From Bacillota bacterium (GTDB lineage Bacteria > Bacillota > Clostridia > Peptostreptococcales > Anaerovoracaceae): DNA of 44,024 nucleotides. Each line of letters opens with the position of its first letter. The first letter of the stretch is position 1. The notes under the pieces are model-generated. The model ran no database searches. It was given only the letters and a program-made list of their open reading frames with translations, and was not told the DNA's origin. Made by a program: the position numbers and the translations under genes. Where the stretch lies: the NCBI GenBank assembly GCA_019420525.1, contig JAHZHA010000005.1:1-44024 (forward strand), read 5' to 3'. Shown one piece after another: positions 35,450 to 43,323 of this stretch.

Positions 35450-37030
35450 TCACTTCGCCTTTCCCGCAAATATAAATGCGCCGCTGTAGCTTATCTCTTT
35501 CACTTCAAACTCTCCGGAATCCAGAAACGGCCACTTTACCGGATCCGTTCCGGCCTGTACCATAGGCGTCACGGAAGGCAATTTATCCAGTGTACCGTCC
35601 GCGATGATTCCTTCGATGACCTCGTGGATCACAAAAGCGACGACGGCCGCCACGATGATGGCCGCAGCCGCCACCAGAACTCTTGTCACTACCTTTTCCA
35701 GCGCCTCCACGATCATCGTGGAAGCCACCGCGATGATGATATCCGCCACAACCTCCGTGATAATCACGCCGATTCCCAGTTCCGTCTCGTTTCTGACCAT
35801 CGGTTCCCCCACATTCTTGTAGATCATCGCGGGTTCTCCTTTCTCGTTGTATCCCAGCGCAAAGACGTGTTCCGTCTCCACATAGGAGTGAACGTCGATG
35901 CCCGGACTGATATTGACATCGATCTGCAGAACCGTCCGGACTCTCGATTCATCGAAAAAGATATGGAAACTCTTCATCTCCGGATGATATGTCACCGCTC
36001 CGTATTTCACCCCTTCCAGTGGAATATCTTCCGCAGAGACGGAAAGACTGTCTTCACCCAGTTTATAATTGTCCGCCGTGGTCCCCTCTATAGCCAGAGG
36101 CAGTCCCGGCAGATACTGATACTTCACGAAGATCTCCCGGTTGATGAGATAGATGAGACTCTGATCACCTTTCATGGACACCAGCGGAAGCTGTCGGATC
36201 CCCTCGCTTCCGTCTCTGCCGTTAGTCATGCAGAGCACGCCGAAAAGCGCCTGGCCGAGATCGGGATCGTCCCGGTAGGCATAACTCATATAGGTGGGTT
36301 TCAGCCAGCTGAAATCCCCGGAAGAGCCGTTGTCGATGACCACGGTGGCAAACAGCGGCTGAAACAGCGCCAGCGTCTCCTCCGAATTCAGCCAGCGAAC
36401 CAGAACAGAAGAAAATACCGATTCCATCAGCAGCGGCACACTCCCTTTCGTGTCCACGTTCAGAACAGAAACACAGTCCTGCCGGTTCTCTTCCCCGGAA
36501 ATCTTCACCGTCAGCTTATATTCCCCGTTCTTCGCCTGAGCTTCCGGACGCGGGAAATATGCCAGTTCCACGCTGATCACAGCCGACGTCTCCTTCAGAC
36601 CAAACGTATTGCCGCCGGCCTCAAATGTCCCGTCGTCAAAGACGATCTCAAACCAGACGTTTTTCCCGCTGCCGCCGGGAGTGATCTGCCACGGGCGGAA
36701 CGTCCCGGAAATTTTATACACGCTTCCGTCTGCCGCATCATCCGTCAGAGAATAATCGATCTTTCCCGGATACGTCTTTTCCGCCGCGATGGCCGCATTG
36801 AGACTGTCCGCCCGGATGACTGTGACAGTATCCCAGTTATTCATATTCACCGGTGAGGAAAACAACGCCGCATTTTCCCGGTCATCCGCCTGCTCTGTCT
36901 GAGTCAGCGTGTACAATGGCGTATTGCAGACCTGCATCCTGATCTTTTCGTCGATCTCAGGAAAGCTTACGATTTTCGGCGACTCTGCCGCCGCCTTTTT
37001 CAGATCCTGAAGATTCATCTCCACTTTCAT
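35450..37030 (-). CDS. P47/OrfX-like TULIP protein (first gene of operon)
   Basis: A 526-residue protein and the first of three paralogues. Near residue 69 it has NNWDTVTVIRADSLNAAI, then WQITPGGSGKNVWFEIVF, the counterpart of the W-x-I-x-x-GG block of clostridial P47 and OrfX proteins. Late in the chain (about residues 418-480) is a hydrophobic alanine/valine-rich region (VVADIIIAVASTMIVEALEK and on) before VKWPF and a last strand region, FEVKEISYSGAFIFAG. This architecture fits the TULIP-fold P47-like family; members accompany botulinum and insecticidal neurotoxins, but no toxin gene is in the window. AAAGGAAGTG precedes the ATG at 37030; a GTG just before it falls in the binding site. Confidence 0.8.
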   Translation of the reverse strand: MKVEMNLQDLKKAAAESPKIVSFPEIDEKIRMQVCNTPLYTLTQTEQADDRENAALFSSPVNMNNWDTVTVIRADSLNAAIAAEKTYPGKIDYSLTDDAADGSVYKISGTFRPWQITPGGSGKNVWFEIVFDDGTFEAGGNTFGLKETSAVISVELAYFPRPEAQAKNGEYKLTVKISGEENRQDCVSVLNVDTKGSVPLLMESVFSSVLVRWLNSEETLALFQPLFATVVIDNGSSGDFSWLKPTYMSYAYRDDPDLGQALFGVLCMTNGRDGSEGIRQLPLVSMKGDQSLIYLINREIFVKYQYLPGLPLAIEGTTADNYKLGEDSLSVSAEDIPLEGVKYGAVTYHPEMKSFHIFFDESRVRTVLQIDVNISPGIDVHSYVETEHVFALGYNEKGEPAMIYKNVGEPMVRNETELGIGVIITEVVADIIIAVASTMIVEALEKVVTRVLVAAAAIIVAAVVAFVIHEVIEGIIADGTLDKLPSVTPMVQAGTDPVKWPFLDSGEFEVKEISYSGAFIFAGKAK

Positions 37031-37069
37031 CACTTCCTTTCTTTTTTCTGAAATGTTTTTGCCGAAAAT

Positions 37070-37100
37070 TCCGCAGCTTCCGGCGAAGCCGGTCTGCGGA
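37070..37100 (-). promoter_or_regulatory. Leader hairpin of the TULIP operon, possible attenuator
   Basis: On the minus strand TCCGCAG (37094-37100) pairs with CTGCGGA (37070-37076), and CCGGC with GCCGG inside around a TTC loop; ATTTTCGG follows. It sits about 40 bases before the first TULIP start. It could act as a leaky terminator or protect the mRNA. Confidence 0.45.
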
Positions 37101-37102
37101 TC

Positions 37103-37128
37103 GATAATTATCCTGGTTTATAATTATC
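37103..37128 (-). promoter_or_regulatory. Paired GATAATTATC repeats upstream of the TULIP operon
   Basis: GATAATTATC, itself a perfect palindrome, occurs at 37103-37112, and TATAATTATC at 37119-37128, six bases apart. Two palindromic half-spaced AT-rich boxes in the promoter region of an isolated operon suggest a regulator-binding site overlapping the -10 region. I cannot name the regulator. Confidence 0.4.
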
Positions 37129-37244
37129 TTTCCATAAGACATATTTACATTGAAAATTGTTTCATAGTTCTTCGGAAAAATACATAATTTCAGTTTTGTA
37201 TGATTTGTCACCGGCATCGATTTCCGACAGCTGCAAAAAATGAT

Positions 37245-37291
37245 AAAACCTCCAAAACTGATCTGAGATTGCGATCAGTTTTGGAGGTTTT
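37245..37291. terminator. Strong bidirectional terminator before the TULIP operon
   Basis: A 19-base-pair perfect inverted repeat (37245-37263 with 37273-37291; sequence AAAACCTCCAAAACTGATC and its complement) around a nine-base loop, with T-rich flanks on both strands. It ends transcription of the ATPase/RloB-like genes and isolates the TULIP operon. Confidence 0.9.
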
Positions 37292-37408
37292 TGGCCGGAG
37301 ACGATTTTTATAATTTCGTTCATATGTATCGTTTAATGGCAATTTACTATTATTCGAGTATTTCTTTTATTTTGATTTTTGGGAGAAATTGCCCCTTTTT
37401 CAGCAGCA

Positions 37409-37937
37409 TTAAATGCTCTTTTTATCCAGATACTTGTCGAGAACTCTGCAGATGTTGCTCGCCTTTGGTCTGAACGTCTCAGCAGACAATCGATTCCTTT
37501 CGATATTCTCGATTTTTTTATCCCTTCTAAACTTAGCTGATTCGTCTTTTTTCTGTTTGTCTTCAATTCTTCTGCCCAGATAAACGTCCTCTATATCTTT
37601 GCAGAACCAGACAAAATCATATTCATTTTCACTGCAGAATTCCTTTGACCCGTCCAAAAATATCTTGTCCTCAGGTCTGGTATCGTAATCATCACAGTCG
37701 AAACAGTAAATAACCCTGGAGTCATTCTCTCTGGAAGTCGATGCATATTGAGATATATAGCTTTGTATCTGACTCTGTTTTTTTTTTATACTTTCCTTTG
37801 CCATCCATATACACCGGCGTCAGTTTTATTCTCGTATTTTCGTACTCATAAAACCTGTCGATCGTATCCCTGATATAGATCCAGTCCGATTTACATTTAC
37901 GATTGGTTTCTACGGCAAATATCAGCTGAAGTCCCAT
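37409..37937 (-). pseudogene. RloB-like partner of the AAA ATPase, frameshifted in an A10 run
   Basis: Two frames, 37937 downward (MGLQLIFAVETNRKCKSDWI, and on to YMDGKGKYKKK) and the frame ending at 37409 (KKKQSQIQSYISQYASTSRE, then RVIYCFDCDDYD), join into one 175-residue protein if one base is removed from the A10 run at 37778-37787. The joined protein has an acidic DCDD segment after a beta strand and a late FVWFCKDIEDVYLGR, which resembles RloB/TOPRIM-like proteins that accompany ABC-type ATPases; this is a pattern-level match only. As written it stops early at 71 residues. Its ATG overlaps the ATPase stop (TAATG), so the pair is coupled. The break may be real inactivation, slippage-dependent expression, or a run-length error. 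Confidence 0.6.
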
Positions 37938-39322
37938 TATTCTCCCTCCCTGCTGGAAGGAAACACACCGATAAAATCGGTGGAATCCACATTAAACGGT
38001 GACCCTTCGATCATTCCGTTCCGGTAGAGCTTTGAAGGAGAATAATTGCCGTTCGTCTTCCAGGGATATATTTTATTATCTTCCGAAAGAAAATCGATGG
38101 ACATCTTATGCCTCTTCAGAATATCCATGGGTCCCACATTATGCGTCGTAAAACAAAGCTGTCCCTGTCCGTATTCCATCAGATACTCCAGCAGCGCACA
38201 CAAATAGACATCATGCAAATTGGAATCGAATTCATCGATAAATACGATGCCGCCCTGTGCCATTTCGCTTAGATACGCGAAAAGCTTTATCAGCTTTTTA
38301 ATCCCTGTGCTTTCAAACTCCGCATGGATTTTATACGAATCATACACCATGAGCAGATTGCATACGAATGCATCTTTGTCTTCCTTCTTATCGATCTGTA
38401 TATCCCGCAGTCCGGATTTAAAAATAGAAAGGAAACCGTACAGTTTTTTTACTGTACTCTCAAATTTTTTATATGCGGTTTTCGGTACAAGATTTCCATA
38501 CACCGATATCGTACTCAGAGAGTTGTCATCCATTTCGATGAAATTTTTCAATAAGGCATCGATCTCTGAATTGTCTTTATCAAAATCATCCATCCATCCG
38601 ATCGTATTGCGGATAAAAAATTCGCTGTGGTCGTCCGTGCTGTCGAGATAAACATGTATGTTTTTTCCAAATATCAGCAATAAAACTAACCCCAGAAAAC
38701 AACGATTTTCATATTTTTCATTTTCATCATTCGCACTCTTCGTTAACTCAAACAATACCTTTTCAAATAATAATGCACTCATGGTATTTGCCGATAAAAG
38801 ATTTGTTGATTTGTCTACGATAATCTTATTGATGCTGTCATTCTCATCTCCTGTAATATAAACAATCTTGCCGTCTGATGTTTCAAAGACTGTCTCTAAC
38901 GCGGTATTCTTTGCTACAGCTTTCTTTGACGACAATTTTTCATGAGATATCACGTACTTCCCTATACTGTCCTTGCTCAAGGTTACACTATACTTATAGA
39001 GCAATAAAGCGTCTTCAAAATGGACTAAGTATTCCACTTCGACAAATAATTCTTTTGTTTTTTTATTGATAATCGCCTCTAAGTTTTTTTGCACCAGAGG
39101 ATTATTCAAGTATCCCGGATGCGTGATCAAATTCCGGAGAACGTCCATGGCAGTAATGATTCCGGTCTTTCCGGAACCGTTCATCCCGTAGATGCCCTTG
39201 ATGTTATAATCCTGTGTATCCGGATTTTTTGAAATCGTCTTCTTATAAAACGATAAAGAGACTAATTCCTCTATAGATTTTATGCCCTTCACACAATAAT
39301 TCACTAAATAGAAATCTTTCAT
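37937..39322 (-). CDS. AAA family ATPase (ABC/OLD/RloA-like), candidate defence component
   Basis: A 461-residue ATPase of the SMC/ABC-like AAA group. The Walker A IYGMNGSGKTGIITAM is near residues 43-58, the Walker B GGIVFIDEFDSNLHD near residue 364, and the H-loop LCFTTHN about 30 residues later. A 250-residue insert between the motifs would be the coiled or lid region. Such ATPases paired with a small RloB or TOPRIM-type protein occur in phage-defence systems such as PARIS (AriA/AriB) and in RloA/RloB; this gene precedes an RloB-like frame, so a similar role is inferred, not shown. I start at the ATG at 39322, eight bases after GGGGG; two in-frame ATGs upstream lack a binding site. No membrane helices. 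Confidence 0.8.
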   Translation of the reverse strand: MKDFYLVNYCVKGIKSIEELVSLSFYKKTISKNPDTQDYNIKGIYGMNGSGKTGIITAMDVLRNLITHPGYLNNPLVQKNLEAIINKKTKELFVEVEYLVHFEDALLLYKYSVTLSKDSIGKYVISHEKLSSKKAVAKNTALETVFETSDGKIVYITGDENDSINKIIVDKSTNLLSANTMSALLFEKVLFELTKSANDENEKYENRCFLGLVLLLIFGKNIHVYLDSTDDHSEFFIRNTIGWMDDFDKDNSEIDALLKNFIEMDDNSLSTISVYGNLVPKTAYKKFESTVKKLYGFLSIFKSGLRDIQIDKKEDKDAFVCNLLMVYDSYKIHAEFESTGIKKLIKLFAYLSEMAQGGIVFIDEFDSNLHDVYLCALLEYLMEYGQGQLCFTTHNVGPMDILKRHKMSIDFLSEDNKIYPWKTNGNYSPSKLYRNGMIEGSPFNVDSTDFIGVFPSSREGE

Positions 39323-39623
39323 TGCCATTGCCCCCTTCATAAAAATATACCACGCATAAGGAGATAAATAAATACATTTTGTATATATTTATCCTTAATA
39401 TTGTGCTGTTTTGCTTATATTATCCCTTTTATCGCTCGGAATTAAACAAAATATATCTTTTATATGAATGTTACGTGGGTGCTGCCTGCAATTGATAGAT
39501 ATATTATGAATATAAATGTCCGTGAAGAGGAAAACAGAGGACGGGACGTTTCCCTTGCATACGTCCCCCCCAACCTTTTTATATTTCTCTCATTTTCTGT
39601 GCTGATCTGCACCGTTTTCATTT
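39323..39623. other. AT-rich gap between rfbC and the ATPase gene
   Basis: About 300 bases, AT-rich next to the ATPase gene but with no convincing -35/-10 pair. GGGACGT (39543-39549) and ACGTCCC (39561-39567) form a 7-base-pair hairpin; on the minus strand only a loose T-rich stretch follows, so it may be a weak terminator of the rfb operon. Confidence 0.35.
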
Positions 39624-40199
39624 TTACTTCCCACAAACTTCCTCCAGAAAAGTCTGAAACGAAATATTGCTCCTGTCCTTTTCTCCAATCAGAACCTGGA
39701 GTCCTTCGGTCGGCCACTGAACGCCGATATCCGGATCATCCCACCGGATCCTGCATTCGTCTTCAGGATGGTATAAATTCGTGCATTTATATGATGTAAT
39801 TGCGGTGTCCGACAGCGCCAGAAATCCGTGAAGAAAACCTTCCGGAATCAGAAGCTGCTTCTTGTTCTCTGACGAAAGAATAACGCCGTACCACTTTCCG
39901 AAAGTTTTGGAATCTTTTCTGATATCCACCGCCACATCGAAGATCCTGCCCTGAATCACTCTTACCAGTTTCCCCTGCGGGAATCTGATCTGCGCGTGCA
40001 GTCCGCGGACTACCCCTTTCACACTCTGCGATTCATTATCCTGGACAAATGCGGCCGGCGTTCCGTCCTGATGCTTCACATAAGGAGCAAACTCCTCGTT
40101 ATACGTTTCCATAAAATAGCCCCTTTCATCGTGGAATATCTTCTGTTCCACCACGTACAGGCCTTCGATCTCAGTCTCTTCAAATCTGAATTTACTCAT
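39624..40199 (-). CDS. rfbC: dTDP-4-dehydrorhamnose 3,5-epimerase
   Basis: A 191-residue cupin enzyme that epimerises dTDP-4-keto-6-deoxyglucose at C3 and C5 on the way to dTDP-L-rhamnose. Family blocks are HDERGYFMETYNEEF (residues about 24-38), VKGVVRGLHAQ (catalytic histidine) with GKLVRVIQGRIFDVAVDIR, and IPEGFLHGFLALSD. The ATG at 40199 overlaps the rfbB stop by eight bases and gives the usual N-terminus; the open frame upstream reads into rfbB. It is the last gene of an rfbA-rfbB-rfbC operon; rfbD is not in the window. Confidence 0.95.
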   Translation of the reverse strand: MSKFRFEETEIEGLYVVEQKIFHDERGYFMETYNEEFAPYVKHQDGTPAAFVQDNESQSVKGVVRGLHAQIRFPQGKLVRVIQGRIFDVAVDIRKDSKTFGKWYGVILSSENKKQLLIPEGFLHGFLALSDTAITSYKCTNLYHPEDECRIRWDDPDIGVQWPTEGLQVLIGEKDRSNISFQTFLEEVCGK

Positions 40200-41166
40200 G
40201 ATCTGTCCACCATTCCTTATTTTCAACATACCAGCGAATCGTCTGAAGGATGCCCGTCTCAAAATCAGTAGAAGGCAGCCATCCCAGCTCTCTGTGGATT
40301 TTCTCAGGGTCTATGGCATATCTCCTGTCGTGTCCAGGTCGATCCCTGACAAACTCGATCAGACTCTCCGGCTTTTCGAGAACCGAGAGAATCGTCTTTA
40401 CCACATCGATATTTCTGCGCTCATTATGGCCGCCGATGTTGTAAACTTCCCCCTCTGTTCCGTTCCGCATGATCAGATCCACCGCGGAGCAATGATCCTC
40501 CACGTAGAGCCAGTCGCGGACATTTTCTCCCGTTCCGTAAACAGGAAGTTTTTCATCCGCCAGCGCTCTGCTAATCATCAGCGGGATCAGTTTTTCCGTC
40601 AGCTGATACGGTCCGTAATTATTCGAACACCGCGAAATCGTCACCGGCAGCCCGTAAGTCTTAAAATATGCCAGCGCCAGCAGATCTGCAGACGCCTTGC
40701 TGGCAGAATAAGGACTCGATGTTTTAATCGGGGAATCTTCCGTAAAAAACAGATCCGGCCTGTCCAGCGGCAGATCTCCGTAAACTTCATCTGTCGAGAC
40801 CTGATGAAACCGCCTGACATGATATTTCAGACAAGCATCCATGAGCACCTGCGTCCCCATGATATTCGTGACGAGAAAAATCTCCGGATTTGTGATACTT
40901 CTGTCAACGTGACTTTCCGCGGCAAAATTTACCACGATATCGAAGTTTTCTTCTTCAAACAATCTATTTACAGCATCCCTGTCAGCGATATCCGCTTTTA
41001 CAAAACGGAAATTGTCATGTTTAAACGCTTTCTCCAGAGTCTCAATCTTCCCGGCATACGTCAGCGCATCGATACACACAAACCGGTCTTCGGGATGTCT
41101 GTCCAGCTGATAATAAATGAAATTGCTGCCGATAAAACCTGCCCCGCCTGTAATCAGAATATTCAT
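40192..41166 (-). CDS. rfbB: dTDP-glucose 4,6-dehydratase
   Basis: A 324-residue short-chain dehydrogenase-type enzyme that turns dTDP-glucose into dTDP-4-keto-6-deoxyglucose with bound NAD. The NAD motif ITGGAGFIGSNFI starts at residue 5; NFAAESHVDRSI, TDEVYGDL and the catalytic PYSASKASADLL (Tyr-x3-Lys) follow, and the C-terminus has RPGHDRRYAIDPEK, all standard for RfbB. GGAGA precedes the ATG at 41166; a TTG directly before is not needed. It sits between rfbA and rfbC. Confidence 0.97.
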   Translation of the reverse strand: MNILITGGAGFIGSNFIYYQLDRHPEDRFVCIDALTYAGKIETLEKAFKHDNFRFVKADIADRDAVNRLFEEENFDIVVNFAAESHVDRSITNPEIFLVTNIMGTQVLMDACLKYHVRRFHQVSTDEVYGDLPLDRPDLFFTEDSPIKTSSPYSASKASADLLALAYFKTYGLPVTISRCSNNYGPYQLTEKLIPLMISRALADEKLPVYGTGENVRDWLYVEDHCSAVDLIMRNGTEGEVYNIGGHNERRNIDVVKTILSVLEKPESLIEFVRDRPGHDRRYAIDPEKIHRELGWLPSTDFETGILQTIRWYVENKEWWTDHE

Positions 41167-41184
41167 CAACTTTCTCCTTTTCCG

Positions 41185-42057
41185 TTACTCTGAAATGATT
41201 CTCTTGAGATACTGACCATATTCCGAGTTTCCGTATGTATCGGCCACCGTTCTCAGAGATTCCGCTTCGATCCAGCCCTTTCGCAGAGCGATCTCTTCCG
41301 GAATACAAATCTTTTTCTTTTCTTCGAGTTCTGTTTTCTTCACGAATTCCGAAGCCTGCAGCAGACTGGCAACCGTACCCGTATCAAACCAGGCGAAGTC
41401 CCCATCCAGAATCTGGGCTTTCAGCGTTCCGTCCTGCAGATACATATCATTTACGGAAGTGATCTCCAGTTCCCCCCTCGCCGAAGGTCGTACGCGTTTC
41501 GCATATTCCACCACTCTGTTGTCATAAAAATACAGACCGGTGATGCAGTAATCGGATTTCGGATTTTCCGGCTTTTCCTCCACGGAAAGGATTCTCATGC
41601 TGCTGTCGAACTCCATGATTCCGAACCGCCAGGGATCTTCCACTCTGTATCCGAAAATCGTCGCACAGCCGTTTTCCGCCTCGTTTACAGCAGCCTGCAG
41701 CTTATCCTCAAAATCCGCTCCGTAGAAAATATTATCTCCCAGCACCAGTGCGCAGCAGTCTTTTCCGATAAATTCCTCACCGATGATAAATGCCTGCGCC
41801 AGCCCGTCGGGAGAAGGCTGCTCCCGGTAAGATAATCTTATTCCCATATTTTTCCCGTCTCCCAGCAGCTTTCTGAATACCGGAAGATCACGCGGCGTCG
41901 AAATGATCAGAATATCCCGTATTCCCGCAGTCATAAGAGTGGAAAGGGCATAATAGATCATCGGTTTGTCGTAGACGGGGAGAATCTGTTTGCTGATTGC
42001 TGCAGTTATGGGATACAGACGCGTGCCCGATCCCCCTGCCAGAATGATTCCTTTCAT
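41185..42057 (-). CDS. rfbA: Glucose-1-phosphate thymidylyltransferase
   Basis: A 290-residue nucleotidyltransferase that makes dTDP-glucose from dTTP and glucose-1-phosphate. It begins MKGIILAGGSGTRLYPIT, the canonical N-terminus with the nucleotide-binding G-rich loop, followed by SKQILPVYDKPMIYY, then GDNIFYG, and WFDTGT near residue 220. The ATG at 42057 is the normal family start, though AAAGGAG lies 14 bases upstream, a little far; an in-frame GTG five codons earlier overlaps that site. First gene of the rfb operon, which supplies activated 6-deoxyhexose for cell-surface glycans. Confidence 0.97.
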   Translation of the reverse strand: MKGIILAGGSGTRLYPITAAISKQILPVYDKPMIYYALSTLMTAGIRDILIISTPRDLPVFRKLLGDGKNMGIRLSYREQPSPDGLAQAFIIGEEFIGKDCCALVLGDNIFYGADFEDKLQAAVNEAENGCATIFGYRVEDPWRFGIMEFDSSMRILSVEEKPENPKSDYCITGLYFYDNRVVEYAKRVRPSARGELEITSVNDMYLQDGTLKAQILDGDFAWFDTGTVASLLQASEFVKKTELEEKKKICIPEEIALRKGWIEAESLRTVADTYGNSEYGQYLKRIISE

Positions 42058-42127
42058 CGTTTTTATAAACACTCCTTTGCGTTTGTCAGGTTCAGATCCG
42101 GTGATACCGGCCAGATTTTTATCATTT

Positions 42128-42163
42128 ATAAAACAATGACTGATTCATGTAAACCAGTCATTG
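42128..42163 (-). terminator. Terminator after the four-helix membrane protein gene
   Basis: CAATGACTG (42134-42142) and CAGTCATTG (42155-42163) form a 9-base-pair stem; on the minus strand it is followed by TTTTAT. It ends the upstream gene before the rfb operon. Confidence 0.7.
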
Positions 42164-42222
42164 AAATTATTATCTTCATTGCCTTTGAAATATTTTTTAT
42201 CTTACTGAATTATATTCCAAAA

Positions 42223-42966
42223 TCAGTGGTACGTTCTGCTTTTTTTGGAATATGTACTGATTAAATAATAAAAAATTACAGAGACTGCAGTTAAAAAAAC
42301 TATTATTAGAATCAGCAGCCAAATTTCATTATAAGTTCCGAACAGACGCCGGAAGAACTCTGAATTTGAATTCACCACCGAAAATGAATATAAACATGCT
42401 ATATAAACCGTTAATATTGACACCATTATCAGCAGTATCACATTGTAAACGGTAAAAAGGTTTCTTGCGCGTGTGCTGTTAGAAAACGGATGTGCATGGT
42501 TCTTCTCAATGTTCATGGTAAACATAAAAAGCGGAAGCTTATCCAGACAGCTTTCTGCCGATACTCCCGGCTTTTTCCTGATTTTTAACCTCGTATCGTA
42601 ATAACTCTCATGAAAATTCTTCGTCTTCAGTATCCAGTCACTCCAGTTGCTTTCTTCCAATATCTTTGAAGGATCTTTACCTATTATATCCCGGTGCAAA
42701 ATATAATAACATCCTGCGGCACATTCTTTGTGATAATCGAAAACATCGCTCCATCTGAAATTAAATTTTATCGATATCATACATAAAAAGATCAGTCCCA
42801 GACAGTAAAATAACCGGGCCAGCAATCCCCAATGATTACCCATGTCATCTGCCGGAACATCGCCTATAAAAACAACCGCCGCAATGGTCAGAGCTGTGTG
42901 CAGCGTGCTGTAGCTGATTTTTTCCATCTCCACATGGCGTGCATGCTGTAAATTTTCCTGCATCAT
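42223..42966 (-). CDS. Unknown membrane protein with four predicted helices
   Basis: I do not recognise the family of this 247-residue protein. Hydrophobic segments lie at about residues 20-38, 49-70, 167-195 and 212-236, in two pairs flanking a hydrophilic middle (about 75-160) rich in charged and aromatic residues (HKECAAGCYYILHRDIIGKD, EESNWSDWILKTKNFHESYY). Helix pairs around a soluble loop recall small SLATT-like or channel-type effectors, but the sequence match is not enough to call that. Two in-frame ATGs open it with no clear ribosome binding site, so translation may depend on the short frames just upstream. A terminator follows. Lower GC than the neighbouring rfb genes suggests acquisition. 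Confidence 0.6.
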   Translation of the reverse strand: MMQENLQHARHVEMEKISYSTLHTALTIAAVVFIGDVPADDMGNHWGLLARLFYCLGLIFLCMISIKFNFRWSDVFDYHKECAAGCYYILHRDIIGKDPSKILEESNWSDWILKTKNFHESYYDTRLKIRKKPGVSAESCLDKLPLFMFTMNIEKNHAHPFSNSTRARNLFTVYNVILLIMVSILTVYIACLYSFSVVNSNSEFFRRLFGTYNEIWLLILIIVFLTAVSVIFYYLISTYSKKSRTYH

Positions 42967-42978
42967 TGCTAAAACAAA

Positions 42979-43050
42979 TTACATCTTTGACGGGTCTATT
43001 TGTGAGCCGTTTTTAATACTGAAATTCCTATCTTCCCATACATAACTCAT
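42979..43050 (-). CDS. Very short reading frame before the membrane protein
   Basis: A 23-residue frame (MSYVWEDRNFSIKNGSQIDP, then SKM) starting at 43050 with AAGGAG twelve bases upstream and ending 12 bases before the membrane protein. No family is recognised. It may be a leader peptide, a small protein or a non-coding coincidence. Confidence 0.35.
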   Translation of the reverse strand: MSYVWEDRNFSIKNGSQIDPSKM

Positions 43051-43055
43051 ATCAA

Positions 43056-43172
43056 TCAGATCTCCTTTACGTTCTCATTCCATCGTCTATAACTCAAAAT
43101 CCTGACCTGTAAATCCGCAACTTCCTTCCGCCTTTCCGGATTGCCCGGATAAAAAACATCATCAAATATCAT
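43056..43172 (-). CDS. Small reading frame with a strong ribosome binding site
   Basis: A 38-residue frame starting MIFDDVFYPGNPERRKEVAD and ending NENVKEI. AAAAAGGAGGAAATCGAT lies directly before the ATG at 43172, a near-perfect binding site at ideal distance, the best sign that it is translated. It is followed after five bases by another short frame and then by the four-helix membrane protein, so the three may be one transcript. No known family. Confidence 0.45.
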   Translation of the reverse strand: MIFDDVFYPGNPERRKEVADLQVRILSYRRWNENVKEI

Positions 43173-43202
43173 ATCGATTTCCTCCTTTTTCTTTTCATGC
43201 CT

Positions 43203-43290
43203 GCACCGAGAGGAACTGAGTAAAAGAGAAATACATTATCCCGATACCGGGCAAAACTTTCTCTGTCTACCCTGCTCCTCTCATCGTGCT
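43203..43290 (-). ncRNA. Rod-shaped structured leader
   Basis: An imperfect inverted repeat with four nested helices: GCAC/GTGC, GAGAGGA/TCCTCTC, AGAGAAA/TTTCTCT and CCCG/CGGG with an ATAC-type loop, separated by internal loops of similar size on each side. On the minus strand it lies between a predicted promoter and the strong ribosome binding site at about 43180, so it is probably a structured 5' leader. On the plus strand it ends in GTGCTTTTCTTT, so a plus-strand small RNA is also possible. It matches no riboswitch I know. Confidence 0.5.
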
Positions 43291-43323
43291 TTTCTTTAGA
43301 AATTATTTATCGACATATAAGAC

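Noticed and set aside
34078..36856. Plus-strand frames of 465 and 410 codons opposite the TULIP genes
   Set aside because: Histidine/arginine-rich shadow frames; the minus-strand paralogues with ribosome binding sites and coupled overlaps are clearly the genes.
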